A stretch of 44,366 nucleotides of DNA, from assembly GCA_020628145.1 (NCBI GenBank), contig JAHDFN010000006.1, positions 1 to 44,366 of the forward strand. The letters are read 5' to 3'. Position 1 is the stretch's first letter. Every line of letters starts with the position of its first letter. Origin of the DNA: Saprospiraceae bacterium (GTDB lineage: Bacteria > Bacteroidota > Bacteroidia > Chitinophagales > Saprospiraceae). A program made the translations under genes and the position numbers. A model generated the notes under the pieces. That model searched no databases. It saw only the letters and a list, made by a program, of their open reading frames with translations, and was not told where the DNA came from. This document shows, piece after piece, positions 15,218 to 24,405 of this stretch.

Positions 15218-17873
15218 AGAAACCGAATTCAAGTATTTTGTCAATAAATTCGAAGGGTTTATAACCATTGATTCCACATTGGTGGAAAATACAGGTCGCC
15301 GGTGTCATCCCCGGAAGGGAATTGATTTCGATAACCAATGTTTCCACCTTACCATCCTCGAAAATCCGCACGAAAGCGTCGATTCGGCAATACCCTTTTA
15401 CATTCAAAATAGTCGCTACTTCTTTTAGGGTGTTTTTCACTTGTTGGGCAATGATCCTATATTCCTCCTTGTTTTTTGAAAAACGGGCCGGAGTGATATT
15501 CTGACCCTCCCCGGCTAGGAATTTTTCTTCCAAAGATAAGACCTCTCCGCCAGCTAAAGCCTCGGATGGCTCAAATATTTCATAAGTCCGGCCATTGTTC
15601 CCCTCATGATGGGTCAACATGCCTCCTGTAATTTCCAAAAAGTGCCGGGCCCCGTCGGCAGTTATCAATTCTTCTATTAAGACGGCATCCTTAATAGGGA
15701 ATTCTTCCTTAAAACCGAGTTTGAGTACATGGATGGCTTCCTCCGGCAATTCTTCCTCTTTCCTGTAAATCGTATTGAAAAAAGCCTCCAGTTGTCGGCG
15801 GTTACGTATCATTTTAACGGCCGAACTACATCCGTCATCTACAGGTTTGGCGATGAATGGATATTGGAATCCGGCTTCAATTTTATCCATTTCCTTTGAT
15901 GGGGCCGCTTGGTAGGATGTCCGTGGACTCAGGTATTGTTTTGCAACACTGAACCCGTGTTCTTTCAGGAGTTGTAAAGTCCGGTATTTGTTGATAGTGG
16001 TTTGTGACGAATCGGGATCCGAACCATTATATGGCAGTCCTGCCCTTTCTAATTCCTGCTGTAATGTCCCATCTTCTCCTGGCCTTCCATGCAGGGCGAT
16101 GAAAACGCCGTCCACTTTCTCTGCTAGTTCGAAGGTAGTAAGATGACGGGGTTCGAATACCACATCGGCGGAAGCATATTTTTTTGTGATGCCCTCACAT
16201 TCCATTTTTATATTTTCAACAATGGGATGCCGATGGAAGTCCAAAATCTTATCTCGGATATCATCTGCATTATCTTTCAACATCAGATTGATAGGGATTT
16301 GATATAGATCGAATTTTTCTTGATTGCCCGTAAGAAAAACCGGAATAGGTTCATACTTATCAGAACTAGCTAGTTTTTCAAAGACATTCCGGCCACTCTC
16401 GACACTAATATGCCGCTCGAAGGAATAGCCACCCATGATGACGGCTATTTTTTTCATCTGTTTTCCTTCTGTCTTCATTTTCAGAATTCCCCGATCCAAT
16501 TGTTCCAACAAACGTGGAAAATGATTTACGGAAAGGGTATTGTTTGTTCTTTCTTGAAGAGATGTCCTTATCAGAAAGGTTAGGAACTGACTGGGGTTTA
16601 ATCCGATTTCTGCCGCCTGATGGAAAAAGAAGGAAGAAGGCAACATCCCGGATGTGGTATTCGGATCATTGAGGAAAATCGTTCCTTCATCGTTGATGAA
16701 TCCATCTATCCGGGCATATACATTGAATTCGAGATAATCAAAAAGCCTTTCACATTCCTTTCGGATGTTTTCAATATCCTTATCGGGTAAACCGATGGGT
16801 GTTACTTTTCTAGATAATCCCGGCAGATATTTGGAACGATAATCGAATACTTCTCCTCCTTTTACGATTTCCGTGGGAGGGAGAGCTGTTATCCGGCCGT
16901 CTTCACGACGAATGACGATACAGGAGAATTCCCTGCCTTTGATAAAGCCCTCGATGATGACCTTCTGTTCTAACAAATGGGCGGATAATCTTATTTTTTC
17001 CTTATGGGATAGGATGTGATCCAATGCTTTCAATAAAGCATCTGGGTGGTGGTAGGTGTTTCCTTCCTCATCATCCAAAGGGAATCCTAAACCGCTCCGG
17101 ATATCGGTGATTTCTCGTAAGGTTTCGATTTTCTCCTCAAGGGATTTGTTATTCCAGTTTTTGGAATAAACGGTATCAATGAAAAAAGCGGCATCCACCT
17201 TTTCTACAAAACCTTCAAATCCTTTTTCATTTCCGATAATGGAAACACCGATGGATGAACCCTGGTTGGCCGGCCGGATGACCATAGGGAATTTTATGTT
17301 TTGCTGGGCTTTTTGATAGAGTTCCGTATGGTGGTTCCCCTCCAACCATTGTTCCCTTTGGATGACCATCACTTCGGGGGTGGCAAAGCCTCCGAGGGAC
17401 ATGACTTTTTTCTGGAAGGCCTTATCCATTCCAATAGAACAGGCTCTGATTCCACTTCCGGTATAAGGGATGTTGAGGGATTCCATCATACCTTGTATTT
17501 GACCATCTTCACCGAATTCGCCATGAAGGGCTAAGAAGGCAAGATCAATCATTTTCGGCAATTCTTCCGGCTTGACCCTTTTCCCTACTTGGTTGATAAG
17601 GGTATTGATATCTTCTATGTCTTTCAGACTTTCGATATAGATTTGGAAGTCATGAATAGAGTCGGGGAGGGTATTGATTGGAGGATAGAAATCCCGTATG
17701 GTACCTTTATATAGGTATTGCCAATCCAAGAGAATGAAATTCCTGAAACTGTCAACAAAAATCGGGATGGGTTCGAATAATGTCTTATCCAAATTATCAT
17801 AAACCGTCCGACCGCCTGCAAAAGAAATTTCACGTTCCCGTGAAGGTCCTCCGAAAAAAATTCCTATTCTCAT
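15189..17873 (-). CDS. ddl: Tandem (double-module) D-alanine--D-alanine ligase
   Basis: The 894-residue product contains two complete Ddl modules in one frame: residues 1-about 440 and 473-894; single Ddl enzymes are 300-370 long. Ddl joins two D-Ala with ATP in the cytoplasm for peptidoglycan. Module 1 keeps the E. coli DdlB catalytic triad (Glu13 in GGPSRERE, Ser206 in GSSIGV, Tyr349 in DYRSKY) and Arg388/Asp390, but its metal motif reads DPNTTSG (403-409) with Asp for the usual Glu. Module 2 has a canonical EINSLPG (849-855) and Arg830/Asp832, but GSSxGV is changed to GCSSAV (681-686) and the omega-loop Tyr is Phe785 (EEKF). An internal ATG at 16457 begins module 2. The PASTA gene overlaps its 3' end. 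Confidence 0.85.
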   Translation of the reverse strand: MRIGIFFGGPSREREISFAGGRTVYDNLDKTLFEPIPIFVDSFRNFILLDWQYLYKGTIRDFYPPINTLPDSIHDFQIYIESLKDIEDINTLINQVGKRVKPEELPKMIDLAFLALHGEFGEDGQIQGMMESLNIPYTGSGIRACSIGMDKAFQKKVMSLGGFATPEVMVIQREQWLEGNHHTELYQKAQQNIKFPMVIRPANQGSSIGVSIIGNEKGFEGFVEKVDAAFFIDTVYSKNWNNKSLEEKIETLREITDIRSGLGFPLDDEEGNTYHHPDALLKALDHILSHKEKIRLSAHLLEQKVIIEGFIKGREFSCIVIRREDGRITALPPTEIVKGGEVFDYRSKYLPGLSRKVTPIGLPDKDIENIRKECERLFDYLEFNVYARIDGFINDEGTIFLNDPNTTSGMLPSSFFFHQAAEIGLNPSQFLTFLIRTSLQERTNNTLSVNHFPRLLEQLDRGILKMKTEGKQMKKIAVIMGGYSFERHISVESGRNVFEKLASSDKYEPIPVFLTGNQEKFDLYQIPINLMLKDNADDIRDKILDFHRHPIVENIKMECEGITKKYASADVVFEPRHLTTFELAEKVDGVFIALHGRPGEDGTLQQELERAGLPYNGSDPDSSQTTINKYRTLQLLKEHGFSVAKQYLSPRTSYQAAPSKEMDKIEAGFQYPFIAKPVDDGCSSAVKMIRNRRQLEAFFNTIYRKEEELPEEAIHVLKLGFKEEFPIKDAVLIEELITADGARHFLEITGGMLTHHEGNNGRTYEIFEPSEALAGGEVLSLEEKFLAGEGQNITPARFSKNKEEYRIIAQQVKNTLKEVATILNVKGYCRIDAFVRIFEDGKVETLVIEINSLPGMTPATCIFHQCGINGYKPFEFIDKILEFGFYERNKQYQA

Positions 17874-18010
17874 ATCTATTGGGTATCCGACCTTTTTCTT
17901 CGTTCACAAATATAGGAATATTGTTATGGATGGTGGGATATAAATTATCGTTTGTAAGGAAGTCTTGTGGGAAGCGTAGGAGATATTGGATTTTTCGGTT
18001 TATACGAGAG

Positions 18011-18058
18011 CAAGATTCATCCCGATTTTTGATTTTCCAAAAATCGGGATGAATCTTG
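18011..18058. repeat. Perfect 21-bp inverted repeat (palindromic intergenic element)
   Basis: Arms 18011-18031 and 18038-18058 are exact reverse complements (core CATCCCGATTTTTG), with a 6-nt loop. The element lies 16 bases past the end of the HhH gene and about 138 bases upstream of ddl. There is no T-run after it on the minus strand, so it is not a standard terminator; it may block exonucleases, act as a weak terminator or belong to a dispersed repeat family. Confidence 0.8.
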
Positions 18059-18074
18059 TTGGTTGTAATATAAA

Positions 18075-20213
18075 TCAGAATTTATATTTGATTTGTGCCT
18101 TGATCTCGGAACGTCTGGGTTTGTCGATTTCTTCATTCCCACTTCCAAAAGTATCCTGATTGGCATAATAGGTCTGTGCAAAACGAAGTTCCATCGTCAT
18201 ATTCCGGATGCCTTTGTACCTCAGGTTGATATAGAAACGGGTTCCCTTGTTATAATAGGGTGGAATGAAAAATGAGTAAAGGATGTCATTCTCGTAAGCA
18301 TAGATTCTGGAATCATAATCATCTGTTTGAAATATGGCGAACCGCCCGGTAAAAGACAAGGGGAATCCGATGGGTTTATAAATCCAATCCTGCATTAACA
18401 TGACACCTTTGCTTTTGGTTGAAGAAATTCCATTGTCATAGAATGAAAATTCAGCCCTGTTCCGCAATTCAAAAGCTTTGCTGATTTTATTGGCAATATG
18501 TAATCGGAATAAAGTCCTACGGGTATCAACCAGATAATCTATACTGGTAACATTTTCCTTTGCATTTTTTTCTTTGAATTCATCCCTGTATTGAAGGTAC
18601 ACTGACATTTTCCGTTTCCGTTTATAAGTAATCCGGGCAAATAATTCACTTCCTTTGGAAGGAGCATCCACTCCGGAACGGAGCCAGGGATGTTTCCACC
18701 TGTCATAATAGGTGCTGAGAATCCAATTTTTATTGGGTTTGATTTCCAAACCCAGATAAATCCCTGTTTCATTATTACCTGCACTGGTTTCTGCAAAAAC
18801 ATTGGGGAATAACGCTTGATAATTCCTACTATAGTGTCTATGTACAACAGACATGGATACATTCCTATCCAATCCGATGATAAGCCCATTCATGGTAGCA
18901 ATGCCTCCGTTGTCACTCATGGCGGTTTCTCCGAAAAAATTGAAATTCTGGATGACCCATGAATAATCCAGACTACCATTGATGAGTTGGTCGCCGTTGA
19001 AGGTGAATTGGTTGTAGGTAGAATAATTACGAAGCAGGGGGCTGCCTAATTTATCATATAAACCATTGAGAGCAATATGCCATGAGTCTCCCTTATACTT
19101 TAAGGTTCCTCCCGTAGAAAGGTGCTTAATGGAATTCTTGTCTATGATTTCTGCTTCGGTTCTATGTAGGCCGCTGCTTTGGAGCGAAGAAATCTGAAGA
19201 ATATCCAAGTCTTCATCAGAACCATCAACAACGGAAATATTGGCATCCCTTCCCCGATACGAACCGAAAGCCATGATTTCGAAATGATCACCAAAAGTGA
19301 GGTTGAATGCTCCTCCACGTTTATGGAAATCTTCTCTGATAGAGGTGTAAGGTCTTAGGGGTCTTCCGGATTTTTTGATATCCATTACAAAGGAACTTTT
19401 TCCACTTCCGAATCCATCGAACATGATAAGTCCCTGTCCCATATTGACAGCGAAATCACCTAAGGCTATACCTTTTATTGTCTTATTGTAATCTTTTAGA
19501 AAAATATGTCCGGTGGCAAAATCAAAAAATGGGAATTTTTTATTGCTTCCGGAAAAGAATTCTTCTCCGGCATCCTTTTCCAGCGTGAATCCCCAACTAA
19601 GCCGCGTTTCATATTGATGCCTGAAACGGATTACATATTTATTCGGATCGCCTAGGTACGGAGCATTGACTTCGTCATCTTCAGGGTCGGGATCTTTATA
19701 TCCTTTTTTCTCTTCAAGGATACGATCCATCCTTAGGTACATGGTATTTGTTCCTTTATAAAACATTTTATGGAGGGGGACATTATAATCATCCAGTCCT
19801 TCTTCTACGGTGATATAAGGTTTTATTTTTTCAATGATGTCAGGATAGAAGGAGGGAATACTTTGTAATTCATAAACAGCGATAAAATCACCACTGTTTT
19901 TTCTGTATTCGATAATGTCATTGATTTGTATATTACTTAGTAGTCTTAGTTGGGTTAAATCTTCCGCAGTGGCTTTATTTAGGTTGAGTGGTTTTTTCTT
20001 ATAATCCTGAAGTACATCGATAATATCGTTTAAATCAAAATCTACTTCTTCATCCTGATTGGAAATGAAATCCTCGATGATGTCTTCATTGATTTCCAAT
20101 TCATCGTCCGGAGTAGGGATGGTATCCAAGGCGGTGCTTGGAGCATCATCTCCTTGTGCTGATAATAAATGAAAGGACGAAACGAGGATAAGGCCTATGA
20201 TAATACGTAACAT
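18075..20213 (-). CDS. Helix-hairpin-helix domain outer-membrane protein
   Basis: The 712-residue protein has a signal peptide (about 1-19, ending LLSAQ), an acidic linker, a ComEA-like HhH region (about 75-123: PLNLNKATAEDLTQL, then IIEYRKNSGDFIAVYELQSI) and a long beta-rich C-terminal part with alternating aromatic strands that ends in QIKYKF, an outer-membrane barrel signature. HhH-barrel proteins of this length are widespread and single-copy in Bacteroidota but unassigned; HhH motifs usually bind DNA, so a role in DNA uptake at the surface is possible but not shown. It precedes ddl and follows the PorV-like gene by 30 bases, so it may be in one transcript with that gene. Confidence 0.8.
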   Translation of the reverse strand: MLRIIIGLILVSSFHLLSAQGDDAPSTALDTIPTPDDELEINEDIIEDFISNQDEEVDFDLNDIIDVLQDYKKKPLNLNKATAEDLTQLRLLSNIQINDIIEYRKNSGDFIAVYELQSIPSFYPDIIEKIKPYITVEEGLDDYNVPLHKMFYKGTNTMYLRMDRILEEKKGYKDPDPEDDEVNAPYLGDPNKYVIRFRHQYETRLSWGFTLEKDAGEEFFSGSNKKFPFFDFATGHIFLKDYNKTIKGIALGDFAVNMGQGLIMFDGFGSGKSSFVMDIKKSGRPLRPYTSIREDFHKRGGAFNLTFGDHFEIMAFGSYRGRDANISVVDGSDEDLDILQISSLQSSGLHRTEAEIIDKNSIKHLSTGGTLKYKGDSWHIALNGLYDKLGSPLLRNYSTYNQFTFNGDQLINGSLDYSWVIQNFNFFGETAMSDNGGIATMNGLIIGLDRNVSMSVVHRHYSRNYQALFPNVFAETSAGNNETGIYLGLEIKPNKNWILSTYYDRWKHPWLRSGVDAPSKGSELFARITYKRKRKMSVYLQYRDEFKEKNAKENVTSIDYLVDTRRTLFRLHIANKISKAFELRNRAEFSFYDNGISSTKSKGVMLMQDWIYKPIGFPLSFTGRFAIFQTDDYDSRIYAYENDILYSFFIPPYYNKGTRFYINLRYKGIRNMTMELRFAQTYYANQDTFGSGNEEIDKPRRSEIKAQIKYKF

Positions 20214-20243
20214 AATTCTACATTTCAGTGGTAAAATAAAGGA

Positions 20244-21107
20244 TTACTTGTTGCCTGTTTCCTCTGATTCCTTACCCTTGTTTTTATTCATTTCAAAGGC
20301 AATGGAAATAGCCGGGGTGAAACCGAGATCATAATGATAGCTGGACGCCAAATCAATCATTAATCCGTTTTTCAATTTAAGTCCCATACCAAAGCTGTTC
20401 AAAATAGGTTCTGTGCTGAAGCCGGCTCTTAGACATAGGATATCGATAAGAAAGTATTCTACTCCTGCCTTGAAGACGAAATCGAAATCTATATCTTTTT
20501 CCAACTCGCCGGTAATGGTCAATTTCTTATTGGGAATATAAGCCGCCCCTAACTTAAATACGGTAGGCACTTTTTCATCCGGTACGACTTCCTGTCGAAC
20601 AGGATTGAAAACATGGGCTCCAATATACAGCTCTTCAATTAGTTGTGCCTGGACACCTAACTCGAATGTGAAAATGGATTTGTTGCCATAATCCGGGATG
20701 GAATAGCCCAAATAATCCACTTGAGCACCCAAGCTGATTTTTTTGGATAATTTTCTAGCATAGGCCAGTCCGATTCTTTGTTCATTATATCCGGAAAACC
20801 CGAAGTAATTCAAAGAAAGTCCGAATGTGCCGGCATTAGTAGGATAAGCGAATCCTCCTACGATGGAATTGATTTCCGAAGTAAGAAATCGTCTTTCGGC
20901 ACCAATGGAAAAACCTAAACCTTCCATAAATGCGATACCGGCTTGATTACTGAATATGCTATGGATGTCAGTAAAAGCAACTGAGGCATCGCCCATTGCC
21001 AAACCTCTTGCTCCGGCCATGGGAGCGGAACTGTTTTGAGCATGAAGTTGGGTACTCCAACAACTTAAAACAATAATAAAAGTGGTCAGTGTTAATTTGA
21101 TTTGCAT
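20244..21107 (-). CDS. PorV/PorQ-like outer-membrane barrel protein
   Basis: The 287-residue product has a signal peptide (to about residue 23, QLHAQ) and the N-terminal AGARGLAMGDASVAFTD motif with SIFSNQAGIAF, which is typical of PorV/PorQ (FadL-related) barrels. The rest is a run of amphipathic beta strands. PorV and PorQ are part of the T9SS attachment complex, but many paralogues exist and only some work in secretion. It lies six bases from the GH1 gene upstream and 30 bases from the HhH gene downstream, so the three genes are probably one operon. The acidic, Lys/Glu-rich tail is not a sorting signal. Confidence 0.75.
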   Translation of the reverse strand: MQIKLTLTTFIIVLSCWSTQLHAQNSSAPMAGARGLAMGDASVAFTDIHSIFSNQAGIAFMEGLGFSIGAERRFLTSEINSIVGGFAYPTNAGTFGLSLNYFGFSGYNEQRIGLAYARKLSKKISLGAQVDYLGYSIPDYGNKSIFTFELGVQAQLIEELYIGAHVFNPVRQEVVPDEKVPTVFKLGAAYIPNKKLTITGELEKDIDFDFVFKAGVEYFLIDILCLRAGFSTEPILNSFGMGLKLKNGLMIDLASSYHYDLGFTPAISIAFEMNKNKGKESEETGNK

Positions 21108-21112
21108 GGAAA

Positions 21113-22321
21113 TTAATTTTTCAATTCTATTTCTAATCCGTTTTCCTTTGTCAGTTGGGAGTAATAAGTACCTGCATCGGTCATTTGCCTATCCATGGTT
21201 TCCAGGTCTATCCTTACCAGTCCGAAACGATAGGTAGGGCCGAGATTCCATTCGAAATTGTCCCAGGTACTCCAATGCATATATCCTTTGATATCTACTC
21301 CGGATTGGATTAGTCCGTGTAGGATGCTCAGGTAATCCTTGATACAGGATATCCTTTCATTAGAATCATCAGAACAGATTCCGTTTTCGGTGATGATAAT
21401 GGGTTTGTTATATTTTTGGTGGAATTGTAGTATGATATCCCTAAACGCTGAGGGCTTATAGGCCCACATTTTATCATGTACATATCCCATCTTATCCAAT
21501 CTTCCGGGCGTATCTATTTCAGTTATCGGGAACGGATTCATCGGAATGTGTGCATAATAACTCAATCCCCAATAATCCACTTTTGAAAAATGATCGGCGG
21601 CTCGATCCATGAACCACCAACGGGCAAATTTGGCGACGATATTTCCAAGGAAATTAATTCCCTGGAAATCTACCGTATTACAAGAAATCCCAACCCATTT
21701 ATCCGGATAAGATTTTTTAATCAGGTCATATACCACATCGTGTGCCTTGCCCATATGTTTCAAAACCTTATTGGCCTTGAAATAATTCTTTTTGAAAGGA
21801 GGGAAGCCTCCAATCATAAAACCATTGATGGCATATACATTGGGTTCATTAAAGGTATTCCAATTTTCAACCAAATCACCGAAATGTTCTATACATTGCC
21901 GTGCATAATCAATGAAAGCCGGGATATTGTCTTCATTTAGCCACGTTCCATTTTTTTCGAACCAGTTCGGGTTCATAAAATGATGTATGACGAACATGAT
22001 ACTTGTTCCTTCAGCATTCAGTTTTTGGAAGAAATCACGATATTCTTCAACGACATCCTTGTCGAATTCGGCGAAAGCCTCGTTCTGCAACCTAGACCAA
22101 TCCACGCCACATCTGTACATCGAGCCGAATTGCTTGATATACCCGATGTCCTCATCCCTTCTTTTTTCATGATCTGTAGTACGGGAGAAAGTATATCCAT
22201 CCATTGCCTCAACACCATTCCAATTGTGATCACCTGCTGTTTCGACTTGAGCGGCGGCAGTAGAAGTTCCCCATATGAAGCCATCCGGGAATTTTAGGAA
22301 TTGAGTTTGATTCATATTCAA
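21113..22321 (-). CDS. Family 1 glycoside hydrolase (beta-glucosidase-like)
   Basis: The 402-residue enzyme has the GH1 TIM-barrel signatures: FIWGTSTAAAQVE near the N-terminus, the acid/base Glu159 in NTFNEP (155-160) and the nucleophile Glu312 in IITENG (309-314), plus YMHWSTWDNFEW (347-358) for sugar contacts. Members hydrolyse beta-linked glucosides, galactosides or phospho-glucosides with retention; a phosphate-binding loop is not evident. There is no signal peptide, so it is cytoplasmic. It is shorter than most GH1 (about 450) but all catalytic blocks are intact. First gene of a probable operon with the PorV-like and HhH genes. Confidence 0.92.
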   Translation of the reverse strand: MNMNQTQFLKFPDGFIWGTSTAAAQVETAGDHNWNGVEAMDGYTFSRTTDHEKRRDEDIGYIKQFGSMYRCGVDWSRLQNEAFAEFDKDVVEEYRDFFQKLNAEGTSIMFVIHHFMNPNWFEKNGTWLNEDNIPAFIDYARQCIEHFGDLVENWNTFNEPNVYAINGFMIGGFPPFKKNYFKANKVLKHMGKAHDVVYDLIKKSYPDKWVGISCNTVDFQGINFLGNIVAKFARWWFMDRAADHFSKVDYWGLSYYAHIPMNPFPITEIDTPGRLDKMGYVHDKMWAYKPSAFRDIILQFHQKYNKPIIITENGICSDDSNERISCIKDYLSILHGLIQSGVDIKGYMHWSTWDNFEWNLGPTYRFGLVRIDLETMDRQMTDAGTYYSQLTKENGLEIELKN

Positions 22322-22361
22322 GATTATTCATATGCAATATAGTACTACATTTTAAATATTC

Positions 22362-22377
22362 CATATTTAAAAATATG
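22362..22377. promoter_or_regulatory. Palindrome upstream of the GH1 gene
   Basis: CATATTT and AAATATG face each other across 2 nt, 41 bases before the GH1 start and just upstream of a TATATTGC sequence that resembles a weak -7 box on the minus strand. It could be an operator; AT-rich palindromes also arise by chance. Confidence 0.25.
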
Positions 22378-22494
22378 AATCGGAAGAAGATAGGAGTGCT
22401 TATGGAAATTCAGAAGTATAAGAAATGCTTGAGTAATATTGAATTATGGCAAAGGATGACATGCCTATGAATCAGTTCTAAAGGAGGTGCTTTT

Positions 22495-24135
22495 TTAGTG
22501 AATTATCATTTTTTTGACATAAGTATGCTGTTCATTGACTACCTCGATGTAATATAAACCTGTGGGAAAATCCATTAAATCAAAATCATGTCTGGAAGCT
22601 TGGATTGACATGCTTCTTAACAGTTGTCCTTGTCCGGAATATATATTGACATCCTGAATCACTTCATCTGTGCTTTCCAATGAGAATAAGCCATTGTTTG
22701 GATTGGGTGAAAGTTGGAAACTGTTATCGAATTTCAAAACATGAGTTGAAGAACTGTAATCAACATGTAATAAAAGGGATAATGACTTAGTATTCAGAGG
22801 CATGATTGAACCATTATTGCGGATGCCATTGGTTTTTCCAATGTTGATAAAGAAAGGTACTTGGTTTTCAGTATTGCTCGAACGTTGTACAACGAGATCC
22901 CCGATAATTGTGAAATTGACGACGGCGACGACACCACGCCCGGATTTGGATATACCATTGGTTCTTGAAGCACTTATGTCAACACTCCCACCTGATTTCT
23001 CCTTGGATAACTCTAGGATTTGGTCATTGTCACAAAAGAAGGAACCATGTAAGAAGTCAATTTCGAATGAACCGGGTAAGATGAGTTCTTCGTCAAAAGA
23101 AAAAGAAGTGGAAAACCCGTAAAGATCTGCTGCGGGAATTTCATCAGAACCGATAATTAGCTCAAAACTGACTTGGATATGTTCAGGGTTGTTTGGATCG
23201 ATAATAATAGAATCCTCATTGAATTCTAGAAGAATTGGAACGTCTGTTTCCGAGGCTTGTAATTCGGATTCTTCAAAATCATCATCATAATTTAATTCGA
23301 TGACATCCAAATCCTGTTGATCAATAACCCCATCTCCATTACAATCACTATGTTTGAGGTCTATTCCGTGGGCATTTTGCATTCCCCAATCCTGACTGAC
23401 CTGCCCTTGCCAATCGGTAGAAATATTTTCTCTTTCAGGCCCTTTAGAACCATAGTAGATGCCGATATTGAAAATATCATACATGTTGGCACTACCATCT
23501 GTATCTGTATCACCCGGATAAACGCATTCGGATGTTTTACAATTATCCTCTGCATCTAGAATTTGGATGGTTTGGCATAATATGTCTTCACAATCATCCC
23601 CTTGACTTTCATATTCATATTCTATACAGATTACATATGTACCCGGTTCAGGAGAAGGAGAAAGGTAAAAAGTCGGGTTGGTTTCAAAAACAATATTGCT
23701 TTCCTGAAAAAACCAATCGGTTGTTTCAGGAATGATATTGATGTCTTCCGAATTAAAAATGGAGCCATAGAGATTCCCGGCTTCATCAACATTGATTTCA
23801 ATTTGAAATTCAGGACAGTGAGAATCGGAATATTCTATTTCTTGGCATGATGTGTAAATGCAACCATCATTATCAGAAAGGGTCAAGCAGACATTGAATT
23901 CCCCGGTCGATGTATAAAGATGTTGAATCGAAGCACCTTCTCCCGTTTGTTCATTACCAAAATCCCAACTGTAGTCCAACGGAGCAACACCATTGACACC
24001 TGTAACCTGAAAATGGAAAAGCCCGGAAGTGTATGGATCTTCAGAAGAACTAAATGAAACATTACAACAGAAACCCTTGACAATCAATAGGATTGACAGG
24101 GTGATAGTAGTGGATATGTGTTTGTAGTATTTCAT
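22495..24135 (-). CDS. PKD, dockerin-like and cohesin-like T9SS-secreted protein
   Basis: The 546-residue protein has a signal peptide (1-about 23) then a PKD domain (LDYSWDFGNEQTGEGASIQHLY, about 57-80). After a middle beta domain comes a pair of dockerin-type calcium loops: PGDTDTDGSANMYDI and SDCNGDGVIDQQDLDVI. The next section (about 295-440) resembles a cohesin/CBM-type beta-sandwich with FELIIGSDEIPAADLYGFS and GRGVVAVVNFTI. The end is a type A sorting domain (LSPNPNNGLFSLES through YIEVVNEQHTYVKKMII), so it is exported by T9SS. Dockerin and cohesin-like modules in one chain suggest self-assembly or attachment to partners at the surface. No enzyme domain is visible. Confidence 0.85.
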   Translation of the reverse strand: MKYYKHISTTITLSILLIVKGFCCNVSFSSSEDPYTSGLFHFQVTGVNGVAPLDYSWDFGNEQTGEGASIQHLYTSTGEFNVCLTLSDNDGCIYTSCQEIEYSDSHCPEFQIEINVDEAGNLYGSIFNSEDINIIPETTDWFFQESNIVFETNPTFYLSPSPEPGTYVICIEYEYESQGDDCEDILCQTIQILDAEDNCKTSECVYPGDTDTDGSANMYDIFNIGIYYGSKGPERENISTDWQGQVSQDWGMQNAHGIDLKHSDCNGDGVIDQQDLDVIELNYDDDFEESELQASETDVPILLEFNEDSIIIDPNNPEHIQVSFELIIGSDEIPAADLYGFSTSFSFDEELILPGSFEIDFLHGSFFCDNDQILELSKEKSGGSVDISASRTNGISKSGRGVVAVVNFTIIGDLVVQRSSNTENQVPFFINIGKTNGIRNNGSIMPLNTKSLSLLLHVDYSSSTHVLKFDNSFQLSPNPNNGLFSLESTDEVIQDVNIYSGQGQLLRSMSIQASRHDFDLMDFPTGLYYIEVVNEQHTYVKKMIIH

Positions 24136-24234
24136 TTCAACTGTTAGGAATACAATAATCCAGTATAAATGTTTAAAATAAATGCCTTAAAATAAAGAAC
24201 AATACTATTGTGAAATACATAATGATTGAGTGTT

Positions 24235-24266
24235 CAAATTTACATAAAATATTGATATTAAATCAA
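24235..24266 (-). promoter_or_regulatory. Promoter of the PKD/dockerin gene
   Basis: On the minus strand TTG (24264-24266) is followed after 21 nt by TAAATTTG (24235-24242), an exact TAnnTTTG box. Transcription would begin near 24230, giving a leader of about 95 nt. Confidence 0.6.
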
Positions 24267-24269
24267 TTA

Positions 24270-24303
24270 TTATATTATTTTTATTGAAAAAATCACAATA
24301 ATT
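24270..24303 (+). repeat. 34-bp direct repeat, copy 1
   Basis: Identical over 34 bases to the copy at 24406-24439 (it starts TTATATTATTTTTATTG and ends CACAATAATT). Together they flank a 102-bp segment with nested palindromes. Confidence 0.95.
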
Positions 24304-24405
24304 CGCCTTGTCAGGTGTTAGTTCACCTGACAAATGCTAGTGAAATGGAGTGTGCGAGGTGAACAAACACCACGCACGGCACTGGTTTTGTTTTTTGTCC
24401 TGTAC
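24304..24405. other. Structured intergenic segment between direct repeats; ncRNA or mobile-element candidate
   Basis: The gap between the PKD gene and the gene at 24455 is 319 bases and has no gene. This 102-base core holds a perfect 10-bp hairpin (24308-24317 with 24324-24333, arms TTGTCAGGTG/CACCTGACAA) and a second, 9 of 10 bp hairpin (24352-24361 with 24368-24377, GTGCGAGGTG/CACCACGCAC) followed by a T-rich tract. In addition 24314-24328 can pair with 24357-24371 over 14 of 15 bases, which excludes both local hairpins. The core is visibly more GC-rich than the repeats around it. Possible readings are a small RNA with terminator, a switching leader for the gene at 24455, or a small non-autonomous insertion. 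Confidence 0.5.

Noticed and set aside
16457-16460. Two separate ddl genes split at 16457
   Set aside because: There is no stop codon between the modules and the linker is in frame, so one fused product is the simplest reading, although internal initiation at the Met of module 2 cannot be excluded.
22480-22500. Strong Shine-Dalgarno-like AAAGGAGGTG on the plus strand before a GTG
   Set aside because: The frame from the GTG stops after about 20 codons and lies in the end of the PKD/dockerin gene; it is probably a chance match.
24304-24405. Integron attC site
   Set aside because: The nested palindromes recall attC, but the conserved GTTRRRY/RYYYAAC core pair is not present and there is no integrase or cassette gene nearby.
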